From contig JAKSDK010000448.1 in the NCBI GenBank assembly GCA_022360095.1, forward strand, positions 1-64,000: a DNA stretch of 64,000 nt. Direction: 5' to 3'. The notes below the pieces were generated by a model. It was not told the origin of the DNA, did not search any database, and saw only the letters and a program-made list of their open reading frames with translations. The position numbers were made by a program, and so were the translations under genes. Below, in pieces: positions 52,923 to 62,966 of the stretch (position 1 is the first letter of the stretch; the number at the start of each line of letters is the position of its first letter). This DNA is from Phycisphaerales bacterium. Its GTDB lineage: Bacteria > Planctomycetota > Phycisphaerae > UBA1845 > UTPLA1.

Positions 52923-53675
52923 ATGCCGACGCTCGAAACATTAGACCCGCAGGTTGAGCTGGGCATTCCGCCGGAGCGGATGCCACGGCATGTCGCCATT
53001 ATCATGGACGGCAACGGCCGCTGGGCGGAACAGCGCAACTTGGAGCGCGTCAAGGGCCATGAAGCGGGAGCGGCCAACGTGCGTGAGATCGTGACGCACT
53101 GCGCCCGACTGGGGATTGAATGCCTGACGCTATACAGCTTCAGTACGGAGAACTGGCGAAGACCGATCGAGGAAATCGCCCACCTGATGAAGCTCTACGT
53201 GAAATACCTCATCAGGGAACGCAGCGAGATCATGGATAATGACGTCCGGCTCATTCAAATTGGCCGCCGGGCGGGACTGCCGGCCGAAGTCCTGCGGGAA
53301 CTCGACGAGACCGTTTCGCTTTCCAAAGGCAATCAGGGCATGAAACTCTGTCTGGCGCTGAATTACAGCAGTCGAGTCGAACTGGTCGATGGCATCAGGT
53401 CGATTGCACAGCGCGTCGCGGAAGGCACACTGACGCCCGATCAAATTGATGAGCAGACGATCAGCGACGCGTTGTATACAGCGGAACTGCCGGACCCTGA
53501 CCTGTTGATCCGTACAGCCGGCGAGATGCGAGTGAGCAACTTCCTGCTGTGGCAGATCAGCTACGCGGAATTACACGTAACGAACGTCTTTTGGCCCGAC
53601 TTCCACAAAGAATCGCTGAACGAGGCGTTTCGCGAATATGCAAGTCGTGATCGCCGCTTCGGTGGCGTCACTTGA
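52923..53675 (+). CDS. uppS: Isoprenyl (undecaprenyl) diphosphate synthase
   Basis: A 250-residue cis-prenyltransferase that makes the C55 carrier lipid for cell envelope glycans. Motifs: HVAIIMDGNGRWAEQR (catalytic Asp at 29), GHEAGAANVREIV, LTLYSFSTENWRRP, and the C-terminal DPDLLIRTAGEMRVSNFLLWQISYAELHV. Start at 52923; no ribosome site precedes it, because the leader is the tail of an AT-rich 8-bp repeat array. Translation may be coupled to or regulated through that leader. Confidence 0.96.
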   Translation: MPTLETLDPQVELGIPPERMPRHVAIIMDGNGRWAEQRNLERVKGHEAGAANVREIVTHCARLGIECLTLYSFSTENWRRPIEEIAHLMKLYVKYLIRERSEIMDNDVRLIQIGRRAGLPAEVLRELDETVSLSKGNQGMKLCLALNYSSRVELVDGIRSIAQRVAEGTLTPDQIDEQTISDALYTAELPDPDLLIRTAGEMRVSNFLLWQISYAELHVTNVFWPDFHKESLNEAFREYASRDRRFGGVT

Positions 53676-53745
53676 GACCTGACTCAGCGCAACAGCGAGC
53701 CTTAAGCCGGTAGTTTTCCACGATGACAACAACCATGGAGCAGGC

Positions 53746-54969
53746 ATGAGCTTTCCGTCCGTTGATAAACAGATGACCGTGCTGCAGCGCGGTTGCGAAG
53801 GCATTTACAGCGAAGACGAGCTGCGCAAAAAGTTGGAAGCAAGCCGACAGGCGAATCGGCCATTGCGTGTTAAGCTGGGGATGGACCCTACGGCGCCCGA
53901 TATCCACTTGGGCCATACCGTCGTGCTGCAAAAAATGCGTCAGTTCCAGGATCAGGGACATCGCGGAGTTTTGATCATCGGGGATTTTACGGCGCGGATC
54001 GGCGATCCCACCGGACGGACCAAGACACGCCCCATTCTGGACGAACAGACGATCAAGGCCAACGCTGAAACCTACTTCCAACAGGCCGGTCACGTGCTCG
54101 ACGTTTCGCCGGACAAACTGGAGATTCGCTACAACAGCGAATGGCTGTCCAAGATGAACCTGGAGGACATCCTGCGACTGACCGGAAATATGACCGTGGC
54201 CCAGATTCTGCAACGGGAGAATTTCAAGGAACGAATAAAGCAGGAAGTCGAAATCGCCATGACCGAACTCATGTACCCCCTCATGCAGGCGTACGACTCG
54301 GTCGTTATTGACGCCGATGTGGAACTGGGCGGCACGGACCAAACCTTCAACAATCTGGTGGGCCGCGACCTCATGCCCAAATACGGAAAGACATCGCAAA
54401 TCGTGATGATTACGCCGATCCTCCGAGGCCTCGACGGTGTGGAGAAGATGAGCAAATCACTGGGGAATTACATCGGACTGACCGATTCTCCCAAGGACAT
54501 GTTCGGCAAGACGATGCGCATCGCAGACGAAATGATGAAAGAGTGGTACACGCTCCTGACGGACATGCCCCTGGACGAAATCGCCACGCTGCTTGGCACA
54601 TCACATCCGCGCGATGCCAAGGTGCGCCTGGCCAAGCAAATTGTGACGCGATATTACGACCGTGAAGCTGCGGACCGAGAAGAGCAACTGTGGCAAAAGG
54701 TCATGGTCGAAGGCGGACTACGTGACGACGTGCCGGCCAAACAGCTTGACCGATCAGAACTCGACGACAACGGCCGCATCGGACTGCCGAAGCTGTTGAA
54801 GCTCCTGGCGATGGCGCCGTCCACAAGCGAGGCCCGGCGATTAATTTCCGGGGGCGGCGTTTCGGTCGACCGGGAAAAAGTCACGGACCCAACGGCAACG
54901 GTGACACCGGAAGAAGGGATGATCGTTCAAGTCGGCAAGCGTCGGGTCGCAAAACTGCAAATGAGTTAG
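53746..54969 (+). CDS. tyrS: Tyrosyl-tRNA synthetase
   Basis: A 407-residue class I synthetase. LGMDPTAPDIHLGHTVVL contains the HIGH-type motif (HLGH, residues 54-57) and VEKMSKSLGN the KMSKS loop (234-238). The C-terminal ~65 residues form an S4 RNA-binding domain (APSTSEARRLISGGGVSVD). The sequence style is of the TyrZ/short bacterial subtype. It is 70 bp after uppS on the same strand. Confidence 0.97.
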   Translation: MSFPSVDKQMTVLQRGCEGIYSEDELRKKLEASRQANRPLRVKLGMDPTAPDIHLGHTVVLQKMRQFQDQGHRGVLIIGDFTARIGDPTGRTKTRPILDEQTIKANAETYFQQAGHVLDVSPDKLEIRYNSEWLSKMNLEDILRLTGNMTVAQILQRENFKERIKQEVEIAMTELMYPLMQAYDSVVIDADVELGGTDQTFNNLVGRDLMPKYGKTSQIVMITPILRGLDGVEKMSKSLGNYIGLTDSPKDMFGKTMRIADEMMKEWYTLLTDMPLDEIATLLGTSHPRDAKVRLAKQIVTRYYDREAADREEQLWQKVMVEGGLRDDVPAKQLDRSELDDNGRIGLPKLLKLLAMAPSTSEARRLISGGGVSVDREKVTDPTATVTPEEGMIVQVGKRRVAKLQMS

Positions 54970-55021
54970 ACTTACGATCACCGGCGGATGCAGAAATTCG
55001 CTTGCCTCTTCGCAGGTCCAC

Positions 55022-55531
55022 ATGGCTCCCAACGATCCCAAACCCGGCCGCTTCGTCGTCAAACTCAAAGACACCACCCATACCGGCCTCGCTGCACACG
55101 AGGTCCAGGAACTCCTCGCCGACGGAAAAACCGACGTCCTCGAAATCCAACGCATTCACCGCCTCACGGACGACGGCCACATGGAACTGGTTGGCGTATC
55201 AGCGTCTGATTTTGAGCAACGAGATTGTCTGTTGTTCTCACGTCATCACGTCAAGGAAGCCCGGCACGACTTCGACAGGATTGTCGAACAGAGCCGGCAG
55301 ACACCGCCACCCTGTCGGATTGAAGTTCAGTTCGGTCACGTAAGCTCGTTTTCACCCACCCATGTCGTGGCCCTTATCTTTCCGAGCGTCTGTAGCGAGG
55401 CCGTCGGCCAATGGCTCACGGCATCGGACTTGCAACTTGGGGACCATGCCGACGGATCACCCGGCGTCTTGCGTGCCTACGAAGCCGAATCGCCCCGGAT
55501 CGTTAAGCGAGCCGACTTGAGTCCGCGGTGA
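55022..55531 (+). CDS. Hypothetical protein
   Basis: A 169-residue soluble protein without signal or TM segments. N-terminus has RFVVKLKDTTHTGLAAHEVQELLADGKTDVLEIQRIHR, a repeat-like alpha/beta start, and the middle contains CLLFSRHHVKEARHDFDRIVEQSRQ. No family recognised. It follows tyrS by 53 bp and ends exactly where the convergent lipoprotein gene ends. A cytoplasmic regulator or binding protein is possible but unproven. Confidence 0.65.
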   Translation: MAPNDPKPGRFVVKLKDTTHTGLAAHEVQELLADGKTDVLEIQRIHRLTDDGHMELVGVSASDFEQRDCLLFSRHHVKEARHDFDRIVEQSRQTPPPCRIEVQFGHVSSFSPTHVVALIFPSVCSEAVGQWLTASDLQLGDHADGSPGVLRAYEAESPRIVKRADLSPR

Positions 55532-56308
55532 TCACCGCTTCTCCGCCGGTCGGAGCAGAAGCGTCACCTTTGTATCGAGGGGCGGAATCGCCTCGGTGTG
55601 TGCCGTAAGCCAAAGACTGGCGTTGGAATCGCTATGCGACTCCGGCAAGGTAAGCAAAGCGCTGTCAAAATTGACCACCGTCACCACGGTCCCGTCGACG
55701 TCGGCGAAGAAACGCCCATCTTCCAGCCGCTTGGAACCGGCAAAGAGCCAATGGGTTTTTCGCATTGGCGCCTTACGATCGACGTCCCACATCCAATTGC
55801 AAGCCGACTCCTCGATGGTCTTTCCGTTGGAAACATATCGAATGAGGATATCGACCGGATCACCGGAAGGCGGGGTTGTGACCTGAGTTTCCCAGTCGTA
55901 GGACATCGGCCGGCCCGGCTTCAATCCGATCAGACCGAGTGCCTGATAAATCGACTCCGACCTGGGTCCAAGCAACAGAATCGTCTCGTGCTCTTTGGGA
56001 GTCGGAGCTTTGCTGTAAGCAAAGAGCTCCAGCTCTCCCTGTCGCAGAATCACCTTTCCATCGACCTCAACCTGCGGCACTCGGTAGTCAATTCGAATAC
56101 CAGGCAGAAAATCGACAACACGAGGCTTGTCGGCCTTCGGAGCGGAGGACGGTAAGCGATCGGCCTTATTCGGCCGTGATGCAGGGCTTGGTTTCGCCAC
56201 GGTTTCTCGACCGCGTCCGGCGTCGACACAACCCGGTACAAGCACCGTCAGCAAAAAAATGACACCTAAGTGTACGTTGATTGTTTTCCCGTCGTTGGCG
56301 CGGATCAT
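55532..56308 (-). CDS. Hypothetical lipoprotein
   Basis: A 258-residue protein with a lipoprotein signal (VHLGVIFLLTVLVPGC) followed by a Pro/Ser/Lys linker and a mature beta-rich domain containing GIRIDYRVPQVEVDGKVILRQG, ELFAYSKAPTPKEHETILLLG and PVDILIRYVSNGKTIEE. Such exported domains recall planctomycete proteins with unknown roles near DUF-type carriers; I cannot name the family. The gene lies 12 bp downstream of the membrane TPR protein gene, suggesting one operon. Confidence 0.7.
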   Translation of the reverse strand: MIRANDGKTINVHLGVIFLLTVLVPGCVDAGRGRETVAKPSPASRPNKADRLPSSAPKADKPRVVDFLPGIRIDYRVPQVEVDGKVILRQGELELFAYSKAPTPKEHETILLLGPRSESIYQALGLIGLKPGRPMSYDWETQVTTPPSGDPVDILIRYVSNGKTIEESACNWMWDVDRKAPMRKTHWLFAGSKRLEDGRFFADVDGTVVTVVNFDSALLTLPESHSDSNASLWLTAHTEAIPPLDTKVTLLLRPAEKR

Positions 56309-56320
56309 TTTCCACCTGAA

Positions 56321-58324
56321 TCATTGCCCTCGGGCGAATGATGACTGGGCTCGCTTCAAATTAGCCCGCGCAATTTCATTGGCCGGGTCCAATTCCAAAG
56401 CTTTCTCGAAACACTCTACGGCAAATTTCTGACGACGGACACCTTCCTCAAGATCACCCGTCCGCATGGCGGCATTCAAGAGATTTCCATGACAAAGACC
56501 GAGATTGATCCATGACTCCTGGTGATCCGGTGCAAGCCTGACAGCCTCCTCCAACAGTGCCGCCGCCGAACGAAACCAGCCCAGGAACATCGGAACATTG
56601 GCGGCCGTATACAGTCGTACCGCCTTCCTATGCGGCGGCCCATCGAAGCCCTTAATCCATTGCTCCGGACTCAAGTCCATTTCGGATATGTCATTCGCGA
56701 GAATCGCGTTGACATGCGGCACAATCCGGCGAACAAAAACCACCACATCAGGATCATAATAGACCAGCGCCCAGTCACCGCGATTCAGCATCATCGCGCG
56801 AACGAGCATCTGCGTATTCGAACTGCATCTTAACATGACCACGTTCACGCCATGTTTATTAAAAAACGCCTGGTGAGAAATCTTTCCCGTAACAAGGTCA
56901 AAAGCCGCGCCGAGCGTTTCGTCCTCATAGGCAAAGGTATTTGTATCGACAAACAGCTTGAATCTCTCCGGCAACCATTGGAGTGCATTGCTGGAGGAAA
57001 AGTAATCGATAAACAGTTTGGGTTGGAGATCCTTACAATCCGCCAGCCATTGAACTGCTCTGCGAGGAAATGTGTAATCACTATAGCCCGAACCGAACTC
57101 CCGAATAATCCGTCGTTCTCCATAATAGAATCGTCCGTCGACGATTTGCACGCTCCACCAACAAGACAACGTTGAAATAATTAGAACCGTGGCGAATTTT
57201 AGAATTCGCAACACGGAAGCCTGTATTCTCGACCAGGGAATCAACATAGAGATGCCGGCAACGGATAGCGGTGCGGCAAGCAATGCGAACTGGGCGATGT
57301 TGCGTCGCATCTGTGTGGTCATCAAGAACAAGATCACGATGACGAGCACGGCAGCAACCCGCCCCCGAACCAACAATGCCAGGACACCCATCGAGCCAAT
57401 ACCTAAAAGAACGTAGTACGCATGGATCGTCCGACCGCTGATCTTTTCTCCGTGAAAACTGAACGGAGACTGAAACTCGGAAATCTCGGACCAGGCGCTC
57501 TCAGATGGATCCCCCATCGCCCCGCCCATGGCCTCATGGGTTTGCAAGAACTCCAGCGTTCTGAGAGGGAAAACAGCTCCGTGAACATGCCGGGGATTGA
57601 CGGCGCAAGCGACAATCTGGATGAGCAAGGCAACGGCAAGAAATCTGACTCGCTTCCTCGCTTCTGCGGCCCCCTGATCCCCCGATCCCTTCCGCGCGGA
57701 AAAAGCACTTCCCAGCAACCACGCGCCGCTCAGAACCAAACCCACGAGAAAATAGCTGTGCAGGTTGACCCAGGCGAGTTGCAGGACGGCAAGAGCCGTG
57801 ATCGATCTCCAGGACCTTATTCCCCGCATCAGAAGCACGAATTGAAGCGACATGACGGCATAGCTGAACAATTCGGGACGCATGCTGAACCGTTCGTACG
57901 CGGCGACGGCAGCGAGCATCCAGGCCATCGCCACCGCCAACCAACTCGAGACATGCTGCCGTACGATGATTGCAAGACAGGCGAAAATGATGGCAGTCAG
58001 CGTGATCCGAAGCGAGATGAGCCCGCCGGCCCCGGCCAGCCGCTCCACCAGCGCCATGATGACCTGGCTGCCCCAGTTGGCATTCACAAAGGACGTGCCG
58101 TTCTCCGGATAGATGAACGGGTCCGGCCGGTCCCCGACGATTTCGCCGGTCTTCAGGAAATGACGTCCATATGCGACATGATAACCGATATCCAAACTAC
58201 TGAGTTTGAACCAGGATAGCGCGACCACAAGCACGCCGACAAAAACGCATGCCAGAATCCCCAACCGGTCCGATGGCCCGGGCATGACCGGTGATTGTTC
58301 TGAGACTTGAGGGCTTTTCGCCAT
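56321..58324 (-). CDS. GT-C-like multi-TM protein with C-terminal TPR
   Basis: A 667-residue integral membrane protein with about ten to twelve TM helices. The first lumenal loop has LSSLDIGYHVAYGRHFLKTGEIV, reminiscent of the DxWWHL motif in GT-C-like and O-antigen-ligase-like proteins. A periplasmic domain lies after residue ~400, and the end carries two or three TPR units (WFRSAAALLEEAVRLAPDH and AVECFEKALELDPANEIAR). It may transfer or polymerise a lipid-linked glycan. It sits in a minus-strand run downstream of the large secretin, but a hairpin terminator lies between. Confidence 0.65.
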   Translation of the reverse strand: MAKSPQVSEQSPVMPGPSDRLGILACVFVGVLVVALSWFKLSSLDIGYHVAYGRHFLKTGEIVGDRPDPFIYPENGTSFVNANWGSQVIMALVERLAGAGGLISLRITLTAIIFACLAIIVRQHVSSWLAVAMAWMLAAVAAYERFSMRPELFSYAVMSLQFVLLMRGIRSWRSITALAVLQLAWVNLHSYFLVGLVLSGAWLLGSAFSARKGSGDQGAAEARKRVRFLAVALLIQIVACAVNPRHVHGAVFPLRTLEFLQTHEAMGGAMGDPSESAWSEISEFQSPFSFHGEKISGRTIHAYYVLLGIGSMGVLALLVRGRVAAVLVIVILFLMTTQMRRNIAQFALLAAPLSVAGISMLIPWSRIQASVLRILKFATVLIISTLSCWWSVQIVDGRFYYGERRIIREFGSGYSDYTFPRRAVQWLADCKDLQPKLFIDYFSSSNALQWLPERFKLFVDTNTFAYEDETLGAAFDLVTGKISHQAFFNKHGVNVVMLRCSSNTQMLVRAMMLNRGDWALVYYDPDVVVFVRRIVPHVNAILANDISEMDLSPEQWIKGFDGPPHRKAVRLYTAANVPMFLGWFRSAAALLEEAVRLAPDHQESWINLGLCHGNLLNAAMRTGDLEEGVRRQKFAVECFEKALELDPANEIARANLKRAQSSFARGQ

Positions 58325-58393
58325 TCGTTTGCCGGTCGTTGTTTTGAAGACACGGCCGCGACGCGCGGCAACTCATCGTGTCAGTATATCGGC

Positions 58394-58434
58394 AAAGAAA
58401 AAGGCCGGTCGGTTTCGGATGAAAGCGACCGGCC
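58394..58434 (-). terminator. Intrinsic terminator of the large secretin gene
   Basis: A perfect 9-bp stem, GGCCGGTCG (58403-58411) with CGACCGGCC (58426-58434), is followed on the minus strand by TTTTTCTTT. It ends transcription about 30 bp after the secretin stop. Confidence 0.8.
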
Positions 58435-58464
58435 CGTTGATTTTCTGACAGTCTGCAGGCTTTC

Positions 58465-61362
58465 CTAAAAACCGCTTGACGCTGAGGACAACGTCGGAAA
58501 CGCCTCGGCCTCTCGCTCTTCCTGAATGATGATCGTCGGCTTGACCAGGATCAGCAGGACCTGATCGTCCTTCACATTCGATGTATTCGAGAAAGCCCGT
58601 TTGAGAATCGGGATTCTGGAGAGAATCGGCACACCTGCGTCTACATCGCGCTCACCGGAGAGTTTCAGGCCACCGATGAGCAGCGTTCCGCCGTCGGGCA
58701 CGGAGACGGTCGTGCGAATTTGCTGCGTGGTTTGGGTGGCCAGCTCAATGAAACCGGAACCTACCGTCTGCGAGCCGCCGAAGAAAACCGTTCGGAAGTC
58801 ACCGGTGACCCGAGTGAAGGTCCGAACCGTCATGGTCACATAGCGGCGATCGGCCGAAACGGTGGCCTGCACGTCGAGCGAGCGTCCGGTGAGAGCGGTG
58901 TCCACGTTGGGCAGGAAGGCGCCGGCGTTGTCACCGATGATCGGGGTCAACGCTGCAATGTAGTCCTGCTCGATAAACGCCTCGAACGTTGCCCGCTGGC
59001 CATTGAAAAGCACCAGCTTGGGAGCATCCAAGTCGCTTGATCGTCTGTCGACCTGAGAAGCCCGAAGGAGAAAGTCGACCTGAATGTTATCCAGAAAGCT
59101 ACCAAAGATCTGAAACGCCGGCGTCGTGTTGACCAGACTTCCGAGCGAACCGTTGACGTTGGTGTCGGACGGCGAGGCCAGGTCGAGGGTGTTGTTCACA
59201 AGAGGAATCGGTGTCAGGCTGCCGGAAGCCGGCCCCACGTTGCCGGGCTGGGGCACCAGACCTGGCTGGCCAAACGGATGGTCGAACGCGGTCGTCGGCA
59301 TGGTGATGCCCACACCACCTGGGGCGCCGGGAGAAAAACCTAAATTGGTGAATTGCCGAGGAACCAGCAAAGGGTTGCCCGTGACCGGGTCAACGAGCGT
59401 CGTTCGATCAAATCCCGCATTACCATTGTTAAGGACGATATCGAGATCGACGCCGATCTGCTCAAGCCAGTTTCGCGAAATGGTGATGTATCGCGCCTCG
59501 ACGGCAATTTGAAGAGCCCTTGCTTGCCGCAGCTGTTTGAGCAAGTCCCGTAGCTCCGAATGAGCCGTGGACGTTTGCGTAACGATCAATTGCTGCTGTA
59601 GAGATGAAATGGACCCGACGTTTCCGCCGGCCTCTCGCCAACTCTCGGGGTCGATGGTCTCCTGGATCAGGTCGATGATCGGCTCCAGAGGATCCTCGAG
59701 TTCCTCTTCCTCGTCATCGTCTTGGCCGGCGTCATCAAAAAGACCGCCGCCCTGATTTCCTCCCCCTCCTCCTCCGCCGCCGCCGCGCAGAAATCGGCCG
59801 CCGCCCAGACCACCCTGCTGACCTTGATTCTGCCCAATATTCTGGAGGTTGATCCTGCGGCCCCGAAACGTCGGAACCGAGATCAGCAAGTCATGGACAT
59901 CGTAAACTCGCACAATGGTCTTGCGGCTCAGATCTTCCTTGGTTGAAATCGTGATGACACCACCGTCGATCTCGTAAGCAAGATCCACTTCGCCGGCGCC
60001 GACGACATCCAAAATCAAATCAAGGGCTTTTTCCCACGTAACGCCGGTGGTCAAACGAAGTGTCACTTCGGCGTCTTTTTCGATCGCCGAGGCTTCCAAC
60101 GCAGGCCAGTTCGGAACAATGTTCAAACCGGTCAGGGCCTTGAGCTTGTCGATGACGCTCTCGAACGTCGTATCGAATTTAAGTTCAGGTCCCACCTGCC
60201 GGAGCCGCTTGCGAACTTCACGATCTTGAGGCGATTCGCCGGCCTCTTCCGTCGCGAGACGCTTGGCTCGGATCTCCGGCCAATTCTTGGGATAACTGAT
60301 GTCTTCGTGCCAGGGAATGCCGGCTTCGTCCGTCTCGACGAGCAAAGACTGAGCTTCCCGATGACGGTTATCGACGGCCACGCGATCACGCAGATTGATG
60401 GCGAGGTCCTCAAGCGTCTCCTGCATCCACTTGGCCTGATCGTGGTTCGGATCAATTCCGAGAACTTGTCCGAGAACCTGAATGGCCTCGTCGAACTTTC
60501 TCTCCTTCCGAAGTTCCGCGGCCCGGTTCATCAACAGCTCAATCTGCTGCTGCTTGCCGCTGTTAACAAGATCGATTCGCTTTCTCTCCTGCTCCTCGAT
60601 CTCAATATGTTTCTCTCGAATGCGCCGCTCATCGAAGACCTGTTTTTCATCATCGATGAAAACTTCAAGATCCATGACCTGCTGTCGGTAATCCTCATAC
60701 TCGGAAGCAGGCGACGCGTAACGACGGTTCTGTTCGATCGTCTGTTTCGCAAAATCCAGCAGGCGGTAAGCCTCGTCAAAATCCTCTCCCAACACCGCCG
60801 TGCGAATCTTCTTCGCCGCATCCTTGTACGTGGCGACGGCCTTTTGCCAAAGGAGCGTGTGCTCGCGCGACAACTGATCCACCAACGAAGACTGATTCAA
60901 CGCCCTCTGGGTTCCAGTGGTCATGGATCCCCCGGAGTTGACCGGGATCATGCCCATCTGCGCGATATCCCGGAGACGTGCCTCCGCCTGGAACCGCAGG
61001 TCAGCCGGTGAATAGGGGTTTCTTGCCACAGCCTGGAAATGGCGCTCCGCTTCCGCCGGCCTGTTTTCACTCAGGGCGGAAGTGCCGCGCCGGAAACTCC
61101 GCTTCGCGTCCTCTTCGCCGACAATGGCCTTTTCCGAAAGATCGAGGTAGCGTTGCCGCTGGCTCCGCTGGCCTTCCGATAGTTCGCTCTCGTCGATTCC
61201 CTGCAAGAGTCGGCGCGCCCCGGAATAATCGGCGTCGTTGTAAAGCCTGACCGCTTTGGTCAGGGTCTCGCTGGCCGATGGGGAATCGTCGGCTCGGACC
61301 GAGGTGGTCCCGATGAGCAGGGATACGACTAACGCGCCGCAAAGGAATCGAAGCCGCACCAT
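58465..61362 (-). CDS. Large GspD/secretin-family outer-membrane channel
   Basis: About 965 residues from the ATG at 61362 (AAGGAG 7 nt upstream). A signal peptide (LCGALVVSLLIGTTSVRA) is followed by TPR-like repeats (AVRLYNDADYSGARRLLQG), a coiled coil with EEQERKRIDLVNSGKQQQ, then N-domains with LSRKTIVRVYDVHDLLISVP. The secretin core follows: VEARYITISRNWLEQIGVD, VSADRRYVTMTVRTFTRV and VPDGGTLLIGGLKLSGERDVDAGVPILSRIPILKRAFS. An inserted poly-Gly (nine Gly) and acidic stretch lies before the core. It is a second secretin, unlike the 16292-18391 one. Confidence 0.9.
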   Translation of the reverse strand: MVRLRFLCGALVVSLLIGTTSVRADDSPSASETLTKAVRLYNDADYSGARRLLQGIDESELSEGQRSQRQRYLDLSEKAIVGEEDAKRSFRRGTSALSENRPAEAERHFQAVARNPYSPADLRFQAEARLRDIAQMGMIPVNSGGSMTTGTQRALNQSSLVDQLSREHTLLWQKAVATYKDAAKKIRTAVLGEDFDEAYRLLDFAKQTIEQNRRYASPASEYEDYRQQVMDLEVFIDDEKQVFDERRIREKHIEIEEQERKRIDLVNSGKQQQIELLMNRAAELRKERKFDEAIQVLGQVLGIDPNHDQAKWMQETLEDLAINLRDRVAVDNRHREAQSLLVETDEAGIPWHEDISYPKNWPEIRAKRLATEEAGESPQDREVRKRLRQVGPELKFDTTFESVIDKLKALTGLNIVPNWPALEASAIEKDAEVTLRLTTGVTWEKALDLILDVVGAGEVDLAYEIDGGVITISTKEDLSRKTIVRVYDVHDLLISVPTFRGRRINLQNIGQNQGQQGGLGGGRFLRGGGGGGGGGNQGGGLFDDAGQDDDEEEELEDPLEPIIDLIQETIDPESWREAGGNVGSISSLQQQLIVTQTSTAHSELRDLLKQLRQARALQIAVEARYITISRNWLEQIGVDLDIVLNNGNAGFDRTTLVDPVTGNPLLVPRQFTNLGFSPGAPGGVGITMPTTAFDHPFGQPGLVPQPGNVGPASGSLTPIPLVNNTLDLASPSDTNVNGSLGSLVNTTPAFQIFGSFLDNIQVDFLLRASQVDRRSSDLDAPKLVLFNGQRATFEAFIEQDYIAALTPIIGDNAGAFLPNVDTALTGRSLDVQATVSADRRYVTMTVRTFTRVTGDFRTVFFGGSQTVGSGFIELATQTTQQIRTTVSVPDGGTLLIGGLKLSGERDVDAGVPILSRIPILKRAFSNTSNVKDDQVLLILVKPTIIIQEEREAEAFPTLSSASSGF

Positions 61363-61810
61363 TGGAAATCTCCTTCCTAAGCTAAAGACTCCGCCCGCAA
61401 ACACGGGGCGAGAGTGCCAATTATATTAACTCTACCTCGTAGCGTTGAGGCCGTCGGTATGGTTTTCCTTAATTCACGGACCTGAGCAGTGCAGTCTGGG
61501 GGGGAGGGCGGGTGGCTGTTCAGTTCACTGCTGTGCCTGCTACAGGCGCTTACAGCTCCATGCATTTAGACTTTACGCCGCTCGAAGATTCAATGCAAGC
61601 CTTATTTCCTCACCGAGAGCTTTCAAAGAATATCGGCGACTTGGGACCGTATGGCATGAACCGGCCCTCTTCACCCGGTCTCGGACACCAGTCCCAGGCC
61701 CCCTCGTGCATGCACGTGTTAAGCCGTTATTAGTCCATGAGTTAGAAGAAAAATCAACCCGTAGCCCACCGAAGAGATGCGACGGTCCAATAATGCGCGA
61801 CACCCGACCT
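61363..61810. other. 448-bp intergenic region with no supported gene
   Basis: Open frames exist on both strands but lack start signals, codon pattern and motifs. A 7-bp pairing AGCAGTG/CACTGCT near 61480-61530 and a 12-bp palindrome CGTGCATGCACG (61705-61716) are visible. No known structured RNA was recognised. Confidence 0.4.
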
Positions 61811-62755
61811 TCAAGGCGCCGCCCCCTGTCGATAGAAGCCGCTTGGCTTGGAACGATCCCAATACGCGCGCCGTTCGACATAACGAAGCGACAGTTCCAA
61901 GCCAGGGGCCGAATGACGAAGTAGTCGATACGGCGGCACTCCTTCCACCAAAAATCGGGCCGTCTCCTTACCACCATGACCGGTAACCGTCACGGTTCGG
62001 GCGCCGAATCGCCCTAGCGGCACACGTACCGATTGCGCGTCCCTTGAAACGTCCAAGCGCACCCTCCGAGGAATCGGCTCGGCCAGATGGTGAGACCGCA
62101 TGACGGGCAATAATTGCAGATCAAGACTCCTGTCCGAAGCAACGGCCGCGCGAGCCAGAACAAACAACGACTCCTGTGGATATATGACGGGTTTCGCAGG
62201 CAAGCTCCATTCACGGTCCGCCTCGCCTTCAAAATAACTGAACCCGCGTATTTTCAGACCTTCCGGCCGCCATTGCAGTTGTTTGAACGTGGTGCCGCAC
62301 CATTCCTGGCTCGATGCGGAGAGCTTTTCCGGCAACAAGGACGTTCGATGAAGAAAAACGGTCACCATGTAGCGATAGTTGTAGTTCTCGGTCGGGATCT
62401 CCTCCACGATGTTCAACTTGAGAACCGGGATGCTCGACGCCCGTTGGAAAGTGGATTGAGTGGTTGACACGTTTTGCGGACGTTCCGCTTTCACACGCTG
62501 TTCAGGATTGAGCCATTCTCGGTTGAGAAGCATGACTCGAACGTAGTGCCGCGGTTTGCCGTAGATCGTGTCAACGGCGTCGTAATAAGACATCTCCGAC
62601 AGCCCATCGTCCCATATGGACGACATCGAAAATGATTCGGGATACGAGCCTGTTCGCCGATTCGAAGTCACTCCGGCGACGGACTCCCGTTCCTCACAGC
62701 CAGCAACAACGGACACCAATGACATCAAAAAACAGATGGAGATGAAACGCGCCAT
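61811..62755 (-). CDS. Hypothetical lipoprotein
   Basis: About 314 residues from the ATG at 62755 (AGGGG upstream). The signal ends SLVSVVAGC, a good lipobox. The mature protein has a DDGLSEMSYYDAVDTIYGKPRHYVRVMLLNRE segment and later beta-rich parts with LLPEKLSASSQEW and VRVPLGRFGARTVTVTGHGG. It is not a known family to me. It is divergent from dnaG (about 210 bp) and upstream of the secretin gene on the same strand, separated by ~450 bp. Probably anchored to the inner leaflet of the outer membrane. Confidence 0.7.
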   Translation of the reverse strand: MARFISICFLMSLVSVVAGCEERESVAGVTSNRRTGSYPESFSMSSIWDDGLSEMSYYDAVDTIYGKPRHYVRVMLLNREWLNPEQRVKAERPQNVSTTQSTFQRASSIPVLKLNIVEEIPTENYNYRYMVTVFLHRTSLLPEKLSASSQEWCGTTFKQLQWRPEGLKIRGFSYFEGEADREWSLPAKPVIYPQESLFVLARAAVASDRSLDLQLLPVMRSHHLAEPIPRRVRLDVSRDAQSVRVPLGRFGARTVTVTGHGGKETARFLVEGVPPYRLLRHSAPGLELSLRYVERRAYWDRSKPSGFYRQGAAP

Positions 62756-62966
62756 TTTTAACCCCTGATCTTCAGGCTCTACCCTATTATTTGAGCAGTT
62801 TTTGAGGTTTTTTTCGCCGATAATTTGCCCATTATCAATATTGGTGTTATATTTAAAGGTCTCTTTATCACCCCTATCCGAGGGGCTTTGGGGCATTTTG
62901 GGTAAATAGCTAAGTCGCGCACTGACGTCGAATCGGTTATCAGACCGTATCAACAAGGATGTTCGA

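Noticed and set aside
52598-53077. Minus-strand Lys/Ser-rich frame through the 8-bp array
   Set aside because: It is simply the array read in three frames and overlaps purA and uppS on the other strand.
61445-61977. Overlapping frames on both strands before the lipoprotein gene
   Set aside because: Composition is not gene-like and no domain or start signal supports either.
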